Shown here: one piece after another, positions 56,360 to 64,000 of the stretch | Layout: each line of letters starts with the position of its first letter | Numbering within the stretch: the first letter of the stretch is position 1 | Assembly (NCBI GenBank): GCA_001683735.1 | Contig: LUGG01000033.1 | Span: 248,001-312,000, forward strand | Origin: Grifola frondosa | Lineage: Eukaryota > Basidiomycota > Agaricomycetes > Polyporales > Grifolaceae | Length of the DNA stretch: 64,000 nucleotides | Reading direction: 5' to 3' | Position numbers and translations under genes: made by a program | The notes under the pieces: generated by a model | What the model was told of the DNA's origin: nothing | Databases searched by the model: none | Seen by the model: the letters and a program-made list of their open reading frames with translations, nothing else

Positions 56360-56570
56360 CATCAGCAAAATGTCAATTTGACTTACCATACTTTTGTGTC
56401 TTAAATGTACTTAAATGCACTTATGGGCGGCTAAAAACCCTTATGAGACCTCTTTTACGTCTTAATTACTCTTATTGGTCTTAATTAAGAAAAAAAAGAG
56501 AAATAAGACTTAAAAGTAAGTTCATAAGGGTTATTTAAGAGCCATAAGTCAAATCGACGTTTTGCTGATG
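56360..56570. mobile_element. 211-bp foldback/MITE element in copia reverse transcriptase
   Basis: Termini CATCAGCAAAATGTCAATTT and, on the other strand, CATCAGCAAAACGTCGATTT: about 26 bp of inverted repeat with two mismatches, each continuing to GACTTA. The interior is AT-rich and itself partly inverted (CTTATGGGCGGC...CCCTTATGAG against TTCATAAGGGTT...GCCATAAG). It interrupts the copia codons between RVILSV and AARNGWF. The target duplication is unclear (at most one base by eye). The same CATCAGCAAAAC end occurs at the break in the EF-hand-family gene at about 11585. Confidence 0.78.
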
Positions 56571-58880
56571 AACAGAAAGGATAACACGAATAGAAGCTAG
56601 TTTGCATACTGCAGCATAGGTGTCATCGGTGAAATAATCAACACCTTCGACTTGCGTGAAGCCTTGAGCGACTAAGCGCACGCGGTAGCCTGTGACTTCG
56701 CCGCGGGCGTCACGCTTCATACAAAATACCCATTTCGAGCCAACAACATTGTGTCCCGATGAACGCAGCGGTGGATCCACGTATACCCATGCTTTCCTCG
56801 ACTCCAATCTTCTTATCTCTCTCTCATAGCCTCTTGCCACTTGGGCCAGTCTGGGCGACATTTGGCTTCTGCGACAGAACGAGGATCAAAGCCTAGGGAG
56901 TCAGATGCGGCAGCACCCATGGAGTATGCGAGTACTTCGGATTCCTCACTCTCGTCAATGGTGATCTCGGTGAGTGCACCCTCAGCGCGTCCAGATGCGA
57001 TATCACGAAGTTTAGCACTCGGCGTGCATTTGCGCTTGCCGGTGACTATGTCGGGATTTTCAGGTTCTCAAATTTCGCCAGGTTCGAGCAACGGTGAACG
57101 CTCGGGTTCAGGAATGTGTCGTGGACGCTTAGGAGGAGGCGGAGCAGTGTCGGAAATATTTGAGGTAGGTCCAATGTCAAAATCGTGCTCCCCCTCGATG
57201 TGCGGAGACTCTGAGCTGAACACGACATTTCGTTCGATAGAAATCTTCCGCTCTTTGGGCCAATAGATGTGGTGCCCGTTCGACGTTCGATCAAGGCCTA
57301 CCCAACGTGCTTCGCGCCCTCGTGCATCGAACTTTGAGTCAGTCACAACAGTGACGAAGACAATGCACCCCCATTCGTGCAAGTTCGAGACGTCCGGTGC
57401 ATGTCCATAGTGTGCTTTGAACGGTGACTGACCTTGCAGTGCCGGCGAGCCATCTGGTTGTAGACATAGATGATGTATGCCAGAGCTTCCCCCCACAACC
57501 ACTTTGGAAGACCCGATCCGGCAAGCACGGCATGCATGCCGTTAAAGATCGTAAGGTGCGTGCGTTCAGCGACGCCGTTATGTTCAGGCGTGTCATGCAC
57601 CGTTAGCTTATGCACTGTTCCAGCACGTTCAAGGTGGGCATCCATATCCTGGAAAGGAATTCGCCGCCTCGGTCCGATTGGACTGTCTTTATGCATATGC
57701 CGTGCTGCATCTGGAGCTATGCCTCAAGAGCAACATACTCCCAAAAGCCTCGGACTTGACGTGCATAAGCGGCATCTCTAGCCATCTGGTTGCATTGTCG
57801 ACAATTGTCAAAGCGTACCTGCAGCGATCAATTGTCAAGACGGATGTGGGCCCCCAGATATCCATATGAAGATGTTTGCCAAATTTCTCTGCAAGCGGAG
57901 ACTGGCGTACGGATGATATCGGTGCACGATGGGCCTTTGCAGCAAGACACGTCTTGCATTCGACCTCCTCACTGCTACGCGGGTCGAGTGTGATGCCGGT
58001 GAGTCGGTTTTGTCATATCATAGCCTTGAGATAGCCATAATTGACGTGACCGAGTCTCTTATGAATTTCGAAGAGTGATAGTTGGACCGCCGAAGTGGCA
58101 AGCGAAGCGTGAGCTGAATCGTAGAAAATCCGATATAGGTGATCTTCACGTGGAACTGAAATGACAATGTCATTATGTTGATTGCAGATAATCAGGTTGC
58201 CATCATAGCCTAGTCACGCAAACCCAGCGGCCTCGACAACACCTAAAGAGATGAGGGTCGCATGCATTTTGGGTGCGTGAAGAACACCCTTGAGGCGGAT
58301 GTGTTTGCCACCATTCTCAGCAGGTAAGTGCAGTAGCATGTCACCTACACCGTGCGAGTAAAAGACTTCCGAGTTCGCAGCACGGATCTGGTGCAGCGCG
58401 GTGGTGCAGAAATTCGAGAGGCGATCGAGGTGCGGCATCATATGCCGTGAAGTGCCAGAGTCGAAAATGTCGATGCGGCGTCTGGATTCAATGATACCGG
58501 CAAAAGCATGGTACATGTCAGGAATATGAACCTCCTCCTGTGCAGCTAGGTTGGAACAATCAATGACAATTTCTTCTTCATAAGGGATCATCGCGCAGGC
58601 ACTCCAGGCCTCTTCGATGTGTGCCGACGATTTGGGTGCCGCTATGACAGCTGACACAGACGAGTCCTTCATTGCACTGTCCTTTGGCTTGGCATCGGTC
58701 TTCACCTTGCCATCGCTCATACCTGTACTGGTGGATGCGGCCTCGGACTTCTTGGTTTTCTGATAAAATTGCTTCTTCGACAGACACTCTGGAGAGCGGT
58801 GCCCCTTGCCGCCTGTAACAATTTTCCTAATTTGGATAGAGACATGGACTAGACACTGGAACGCGATGCGTCCAGTCACA

Positions 58881-59160
58881 TGGAGAATTGGGTCAGGTGA
58901 TTAATAGTGGGAAAGGACCATCGCATGTATAAATGAATGAAAGGTATTTAAGGGTTGGTTACTTGCTCCTGAAACTTTAGCTCGTTCAACTTCGTTGAAC
59001 ACGTTTGCTATCGTTTCAGGTAAGCATTATTGTATTACTATTGTGATAGTTATTTACTTCGTTGAACACGTTTGCTATTGTTTCAGTATTTGATATCGTC
59101 GCTCACGCGTGCAAATCAAGCCAAGAGTAAGCCTACTCGTCGGCAATTGAGTTGATTTGT
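58881..59160 (+). other. Junction region with two-copy direct repeat
   Basis: Contains ACTTCGTTGAACACGTTTGC then TATCGTTTCAG (about 58989-59019) and a second copy with TATTGTTTCAG (about 59056-59086), a roughly 31-bp direct repeat about 67 bp apart. Each copy ends like a splice acceptor (TTTCAG), and the first is followed by GTAAGC, a donor. It may be the 5' region of the gene at 59.16 kb or an LTR-proximal leader. The copia 5' end is lost here. Confidence 0.4.
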
Positions 59161-59165
59161 TACAG

Positions 59166-59881
59166 ATTGAACGAGCTGCTTATGGCCCTCACGTAGTGTT
59201 CTCCACTCGAACCACTTTCTCCGTCGAAGGCGGTTGGATTAACATCACATCCAACGAGCCGACCTTTGAGGACGCTCCACTCCTCTCTGCTGAAGAAGTT
59301 GGAGAGGTTTTTAGTGCCGACGAGGACTTCGTCAGGGAGCTTCGTACAGTTCCCCCTGAGTACGTGAATGCCGCGATCGAGCCACGAAGCATGGATCACT
59401 TCACCGAGACAATCCCCATCTACCTCGCCAACGCTAGCAAGGAGGAAGGACAGTTTATCGTCGACCCAGTCATCGAAGGAGGGCATATCGCCCCATCCCA
59501 CTGCATGCAGGGTTATTCCCTCACGATTCTCCAGGCCGTAGGCCTCGATCAGTTCAACTTCAACCGAGACGTGTGTGTCTCGATAATCTCCGTTATCATT
59601 ACGCCTCGAGGGCAACCACGACCGAAACACGCCTCCTCCTCCATTTGGCCAGTATCTATTTGGAGAAGGTTTTCCTTTACTTAGATGATAACCACCCTCT
59701 CCCCTTGTGGGAGATCTTTGATCTCATTCACTTCCATTTTCATTTCCACGCCTTCTTCACGTCAGACGACGAAACATGCATCGTCGCCACCAATACCGCT
59801 AAACTGGTGAAGGACCTTTTTTCTACGAATGTTCAGTTTTGCGACGTGTTGGATGCGGTTGATATACGCCGGGGAGATTAG
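59166..59881 (+). pseudogene. Unidentified coding segment upstream of gypsy gag, frame broken at a GT run
   Basis: After an acceptor (TTACAG, 59160-59165) the frame reads IERAAYGPHVVFSTRTTFSV, EGGWINITSNEPTFEDAPLL, SAEEVGEVFSADEDFVRELR, EPRSMDHFTETIPIYLAN and GGHIAPSHCMQGYSLTILQA. At GACGTGTGTGTCTC (about 59568-59580) the sense continues two bases out of frame as CLDNLRYHYASRATTTETRL, LHLASIYLEKVFLYLDDN, FHFHFHAFFTSDDETCIV and KDLFSTNVQFCDVLDAVD to the stop at 59879-59881. About 235 residues in all. I do not recognise the family. The clean codon-like composition suggests a host or element gene only recently disrupted by a GT-repeat length change, or a frameshift site. Confidence 0.45.
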
Positions 59882-60189
59882 GGTCGCAACGACAGTATTG
59901 TGCAATTAGTTGTAACAATAGTGCGCTTGGTAACCATTCGGTTCAGTGATATAGCAAAAGTTCCCATCAAACGGTCACTTAGTTTAGGCTATCGCTGAAT
60001 GCTGGGAACCCTTCACTTCAGTGTGAGAGTTCTAAGAAGGTCGGAAGACCTTACTCAATTGCAGAACGGCTGCCCTGAGCAAGGGTGCAGGCATTCCGAT
60101 TGGCAGTGCAGCGTTACTAGTAGTACTTAAATAGGAGGAACTTTTGCTCCTGTCACCCTTCGACAACTGACAGTCCGTCCGGGGACTGA
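59882..60189 (+). repeat. Putative gypsy leader / LTR region
   Basis: No coding potential. It lies between the unidentified gene and gag and contains TACTTAAATAGG (about 60124), a TATA-like box. A possible LTR could run TGTAACAATA (59911) to CAACTGACA (60172), starting TG and ending CA, but the second LTR lies outside the window so this cannot be confirmed. Confidence 0.3.
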
Positions 60190-60981
60190 ATGCCTACAAG
60201 CGTACTCATTACGGTGATTGCTACTCAAGCTGTCGTCGCCATCCTATCGATCTGCTCCTTCCTTGGCCTCTTCTACTACCTCCTCGGAAGATACGCCGAG
60301 GTTCATATTCGAGTCACAAGAACTTCCCCCGCGGGCTCAAATCTTCAGCCCACGCCCACAACTTCCCCCAATCCGAACGACCCTGATGGACCTGACAGAA
60401 GAGCAACCATGGGGCGCAGGCCCGTCGACGTCCACTACAGCCATTCCCCCACCAGTAATGAGCGAGGAGCAACAAGTCCTCGAGAACTTCGTGACGGGAG
60501 TCATGAGGCGCCTGCTTCAGGAGGGCCTTCAGGATCATACCCACCATATCATGGAACTCGAGGCTACACAAACCTCATGGAGGCCATCTCTGAATGGTCT
60601 GGACACCCAACTGGACAACCTGACGGTCCAGAACAGAGATCGGATGATAGAGATAGGGGAGCTCGAGGAGAAGCTAACCGTGGCAGAGGAGAAACTCCTT
60701 CGGTCCGAACAGGTCATTCGGGAAGTCCGCGAGGACGTCGACAGGCTGAGAGATGCCAACAAGAAGCTGGCCGCTCAAGTTTGGGCTCTCGAGTACCCGA
60801 ACGTCTACGCAAGACCACCCTCTCCTATATCGATACCCGATCCGGACAGCTGTCCGTCACACAGAGATCTGTCCCCATTCCGTCCCCGTCCTCCGTCCCC
60901 TCCTATCCCTCCTTTGACGTCCCCGACTCAGAATATGACAGGGGTGTTAGACGCGTCCACCGGTACCACCACGACCGGTAG
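60190..60981 (+). CDS. Overlapping frame with N-terminal membrane helix, alternative to gag N-terminus
   Basis: A 263-codon frame opens 28 bp before, and one frame away from, the gag frame. It starts MPTSVLITVIATQAVVAILS and continues ICSFLGLFYYLLGRYAEVHI, a convincing single membrane-spanning helix of about 25 residues followed by a charged stretch. The remainder is Gly/Arg/Pro-rich and probably reflects the gag codons read in another frame. Either this is a small membrane protein of the element, or the helix belongs to gag through a frameshift or splice. Low confidence that all 263 codons are used. Confidence 0.35.
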   Translation: MPTSVLITVIATQAVVAILSICSFLGLFYYLLGRYAEVHIRVTRTSPAGSNLQPTPTTSPNPNDPDGPDRRATMGRRPVDVHYSHSPTSNERGATSPRELRDGSHEAPASGGPSGSYPPYHGTRGYTNLMEAISEWSGHPTGQPDGPEQRSDDRDRGARGEANRGRGETPSVRTGHSGSPRGRRQAERCQQEAGRSSLGSRVPERLRKTTLSYIDTRSGQLSVTQRSVPIPSPSSVPSYPSFDVPDSEYDRGVRRVHRYHHDR

Positions 60982-61894
60982 GAAGCCGAAAATGCCATCG
61001 CCAGCCCCCTTCGCAAAATCGTCGAGGGAAATGTCAGCCGAGCAGTGGATGAAGGCATGGGAGACATTTTTCGTCTACTACGAGGTGGAACGGTCAAAGG
61101 ACTGTATTGCGTTGGTCCTCGGTGCGCTCAAGGAAGGAGCCCTAGACTGGGCCTCTTCTTACAGCGATAACTTCAACCAAGGAAACCCGGTGGGTTCCTG
61201 GGAGAAGTTTAAGGAAGAGTTTTTGGGGCAGTACGGACACCTCGACTCGCAGTTCGATGCGCAACAAGCATTGCTACGTCTTCGCAATGATGGAACAGTC
61301 CAAGCGTATGCCAAACACTTCCATCGTCATGCTCCTTTGTCCGGGCACAATCAGCAGACATTGCTATCACTTCTCCGGACTCAAATCAAGACGTCAATTC
61401 GAGACGCAATCGCTGGCCATGAGACCCAGCCGCTTACGTGGGAGACATACCTCACCCGGGCCCTCCGAAGCACGTATGCCCACCCCACACCATCCTCTCA
61501 GCAGTCAAAGATGACCGCTTATCGTCATCCAAATGCGCAGAGTCAATCGCACTCTGCAACTCAATCTCGCACCCGTGACCCCAACGCCATGGACGTTGAT
61601 CGTGCAACGGCATGTGCCAAGGGCGCATGCTTCGTGTGTGGAAAAGTCGGCCATCTGGCAAATGCGTGCCCAGATAGAAAACCGAGTGGCAAGTCGATCC
61701 GCGACATGAAAATCGATGAGTTGAACATCGGCGAGCTCGCAAGGCTGGTGGGGAAGCAACTCATCGAGGAGAAGCGGAAATCAGCCGACAAGGGAAAGCA
61801 GAAGGAAGTCTCTGCTGAGGGGCCTGGGCCGTCCACTTCTATTCAAGAGGTCGGAGCGATCGACGTGTCGTCAGTATGGCACACGGATTTTTAG
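60218..61894 (+). CDS. gag: Ty3/gypsy Gag protein
   Basis: Open from 60218; the family-like start is probably the in-frame ATG at 60386 (MDLTEEQPWGAGPSTST). Domains: a Pro/Ser-rich N-terminus; a coiled coil (NRDRMIEIGELEEKLTVAEE, about 60625-60770); a retrotransposon Gag capsid domain with SAEQWMKAWETFFVYYE, FNQGNPVGSWEKFKEEFLGQ and FDAQQALLRLRNDGTVQAYA (about 61030-61320); and one CCHC zinc knuckle CFVCGKVGHLANAC (61630-61671). The tail is charged and ends at 61892-61894, overlapping pol by 19 nt in a different frame, as expected for programmed frameshifting. No stop interrupts it. Confidence 0.85.
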   Translation: MLLKLSSPSYRSAPSLASSTTSSEDTPRFIFESQELPPRAQIFSPRPQLPPIRTTLMDLTEEQPWGAGPSTSTTAIPPPVMSEEQQVLENFVTGVMRRLLQEGLQDHTHHIMELEATQTSWRPSLNGLDTQLDNLTVQNRDRMIEIGELEEKLTVAEEKLLRSEQVIREVREDVDRLRDANKKLAAQVWALEYPNVYARPPSPISIPDPDSCPSHRDLSPFRPRPPSPPIPPLTSPTQNMTGVLDASTGTTTTGRKPKMPSPAPFAKSSREMSAEQWMKAWETFFVYYEVERSKDCIALVLGALKEGALDWASSYSDNFNQGNPVGSWEKFKEEFLGQYGHLDSQFDAQQALLRLRNDGTVQAYAKHFHRHAPLSGHNQQTLLSLLRTQIKTSIRDAIAGHETQPLTWETYLTRALRSTYAHPTPSSQQSKMTAYRHPNAQSQSHSATQSRTRDPNAMDVDRATACAKGACFVCGKVGHLANACPDRKPSGKSIRDMKIDELNIGELARLVGKQLIEEKRKSADKGKQKEVSAEGPGPSTSIQEVGAIDVSSVWHTDF

Positions 61895-64000
61895 AACAGC
61901 CTCATGTCGTCCCTGCTGACATGAAGGCTTCTCTCCTTCGTAACCGCTATCAATGTCTTAACACAACTGAAGTATCTGGAAACAAACAAAATTTCGATCC
62001 TCCAGTGACAGTGAGCAGTACGAAAGGATCCGTTACTACGCAGGCGCTCCTAGATTCCGGAGCTTTTTCAGTCTTTATTCATGAACGATTCGTGCGAAAG
62101 CACAAGGTTGGGGTGAAGACCCTCAAAAAGCCGTTGATAGTTTATAACGCGGATAGGTCCGAAAATGAGAGCGGGCCAATCCAAGTTTATACCGTATTAT
62201 GGCTTAAGATAGGAAACCACGAGTCTGAAGTTCCCATGCTTGTGACCAATGTAGGCGATCGAGACTTAATTATCGGTCTAGACTACATTCGATGTCACAA
62301 CCCAGAGATAGATTGGGAGGCAGGAACCTTGGAGTTTACGAGATGTCCGGAAGAGTGTGGTCCTCGGTTTGCAAAAAAGAAAAGAAAGGAAAGGCAGACA
62401 GTGGAGGAAGTTGATCGAGTCTTAGCGTCCATGGGTAGGCTCCGTGCAGCTGAGATAAGTGACACGAAAGCTCCATCACAACCTGCTTGGGAAGAACGAA
62501 TGGAACTTGAAGAAGAGTTCATTCGTGTGGACGATGAAGTTCCTCTCGGATATCGTTATTCGAAGCGGTACTGGGAGTTCTACAAGGACACCGTTGCCTG
62601 GTATGAGGTTGATTCGCAAGACCCCGAGTCTAATGCAGTTCTCGAGCAATGGGTAGAGATCTGCGCAAAGTACACTAAATCACAGGAGATCGAAGAAGCG
62701 GCCCAAAAAGGGAAACAAACGAAGGAATGGAAAGAGATCGTTTCAGATCACCTTCACGATTTCGAGGACGTCTTTTCCAAGACGGCTAGCAAACGATTCC
62801 CTACGAGCAAATCCTATGATCATGCAATTGACTTGATGCCGGATCAAAATCTGCCACCTATCTCCAAGGTTTACCCCCTGTCACCGGAAGAGACCCATCA
62901 ATTGGATGAGTTCTTGGACGAGAACCTCCGAAAAGGTTACATCTGTCCATCCAAGAGCCCCGTTGGTGCAGCGGTCTTCTTTGTGAAGAAGAAGGATGGA
63001 TCCCTCCGACTCGTCCAAGACTACCAAAAGCTGAACACGGTCACGATCAAGAACTGCTATCCACTTCCGCGCATCAGCTCCTTGATCGATCAACTGAAAG
63101 GCGCCAAATACTTTACGAAGTTAGACCTACGTTGGGGATACAACAACGTATGGATCAAGGATGGTGATCAGTGGAAAGCAGCTTTCAAGATGCACCGAGG
63201 ATTATTCGAGCCAACAGTCATGTTCTTCGGCCTTCATGGTTCCCCAGGAACATTCCAAGCGATGATGAATGAGATTCTAAAAGATCTCATTCTCGAAGGA
63301 CATGTGGTGGTTTATCTGGATGATATCCTCATTTTCACCACTGACCTTCGTACTCATCGACACATCACACGTGAAGTATTGAAATGTTTACGGGACAGAG
63401 ACTTGTTCTTGAAGCCAGAAAAATGCCTGTTTGAAGAACTATCCATCGACTACCTTGGTATGATTATTTCACAGAACTCTGTCTCCATGGATCCGAAAAA
63501 GGTCGAAGGAGTTCTCGATTGGCCAGTGCCCAAAACCGTTAAGGAAGTACAAGCCTTTTTAGGTTTTGCGAACTTCTATCGATGTTTCATTCAAGGTTTC
63601 GCAGACGTCTCTAAACCATTGAATGTCCTAACTTGAAAGAACTTTAAGTGGCAATGGGAACGGGAACAACAACACGCCTTTGAAACCTTAAAGCGCGCAT
63701 TCACCTCAGCACCTATTTTGAAACTTCCAGACCTGGACCAGCCATTTAGATTGGAGACAGATGCTTCGGACTTCACGACAGGTGCCGTTCTTGAACAGCG
63801 AGATGGAGAAGGAGCTTGGCACCCAGTCGCCTTTTATTCCAAAGGACTCAACGAGCACGAACGCAACTACGAGATCTACGACAAAGAGTTGCTGGCAATC
63901 ATTCGGGCTTTGGAAGAATACAGGCACTACCTCGAAGGGGGCCCTCACTCGGTCGAAATTTGGTCGGACCACAAGAATCTTGAATACTTCCAGAAGGCTC
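61876..64000 (+). CDS. pol: Ty3/gypsy Pol (protease, RT, RNase H), one nonsense codon, runs off right edge
   Basis: From 61876: aspartic protease [16 protein letters not shown] (62045-62095) with [16 protein letters not shown]; linker; reverse transcriptase from [87 protein letters not shown] (YxDD catalytic motif, 63315-63340) and [42 protein letters not shown]; then RNase [60 protein letters not shown] at 63634-63636 falls between NVLT and KNFKW, where the family has Arg; CGA to TGA in a TCG context. Integrase, any chromodomain and the 3' LTR lie beyond the window. Otherwise the element is well preserved and probably young. Confidence 0.88.

Larger units (their letters stand above)
54478..58880 (-). 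mobile_element. pol: Ty1/copia retrotransposon, gag-pol, 5'-truncated and interrupted
   Basis: Reading leftward: remnant zinc knuckle GGKGHRSPECLSKK (about 58770), protease DIFDSGTSRHMMP (58440-58480) with GVLHAPKMHATLISLGVVE, GAG-pre-integrase EIHKRLGHVNYGYLKAM and CKTCLAAKAHRAP (about 57940-58070), integrase D-D-E (DIWGP; QSDRGGEF; DTPEHNGVAER, 57580-57880), RT from VGSKWVFCMKRDARGEVTGY, DVKSAYLYGKLQ, FLHIDDM (in place of YVDDM, about 56065) and LHWLLGIEVRR, and RNase H with YSDAD, GYVFMLNGGAVSW, STTEAEYVAL and DNQSAIALA (54478-54930). Lesions: TGA at 58013-58015, frame shifts near 55890 and 55650, and two inserted elements. Neither gag N-terminus nor 5' LTR is seen before 59.0 kb. Inactive. 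Confidence 0.85.

Noticed and set aside
59911..60172. TGTAACA...CTGACA as the gypsy 5' LTR
   Set aside because: It starts TG and ends CA, but no second copy, primer-binding site or duplication could be checked in the window; mentioned only as a possibility.
1..64000. tRNA, rRNA or other structured RNA genes
   Set aside because: None were recognised by eye on either strand; a covariance-model scan would be needed to exclude them.

Overview
The window is fungal nuclear DNA, most likely from a wood-decay basidiomycete (Agaricomycetes, probably Polyporales; inference). The evidence is the dense short introns (about 50-60 nt, GTRNGT donors, YAG acceptors), a Plavaka-type DNA transposon, DUF6533 membrane-protein genes, a fungal-specific transcription-factor domain, and Ty1/copia and Ty3/gypsy retroelements of fungal type. 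Few genes look intact. Most of the sequence is a graveyard of duplicated, frameshifted gene copies and nested mobile elements.

Layout. 1-1195: two truncated host genes read leftward, an amidohydrolase 5' part joined directly to an internal piece of a hexose transporter. 1378-10827: a Plavaka-type transposon with two divergent genes, a degenerate transposase (-) and a multi-exon accessory gene (+) that looks intact. The transposase is split because one of its introns has grown to about 3 kb and holds part of a fungal-specific transcription-factor gene. 11.5-14.0 kb: members of an EF-hand/ZZ-finger family (-), the first ending in foreign DNA. 14.1-53.9 kb: a region built from repeated blocks. 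The main unit is [block X] - [DUF6533 gene] - [block Y/Z], present in five copies (units near 16.4-21.1, 24.0-28.7, 38.7-43.4, 43.9-47.5 and 50.3-53.8 kb). It is interspersed with copies of a coiled-coil family (Z), a family W/V, and the EF-hand/ZZ family. Of the five DUF6533 copies only the third (40337-42020) reads through with every splice site; the others carry a nonsense codon, frameshifts, an internal deletion or a lost splice acceptor.

54.1-58.9 kb: a Ty1/copia element on the minus strand, missing its 5' end and interrupted by two non-autonomous DNA elements: a 603-bp hAT-type MITE with an 8-bp target duplication, and a 211-bp foldback element. 59.1-59.9 kb: an unidentified spliced or frameshifted coding segment. 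60.2-64.0 kb: a Ty3/gypsy element on the plus strand with gag, the first part of pol, and an overlapping reading frame with an N-terminal membrane helix; it runs off the right edge.

How it fits together: this reads as a recombinogenic subtelomeric-like or TE-rich compartment (inference) in which lineage-specific families expand by segmental duplication and decay quickly. Coordinates of spliced genes are outer limits; exon edges were read by eye and may be off by a base or a few.
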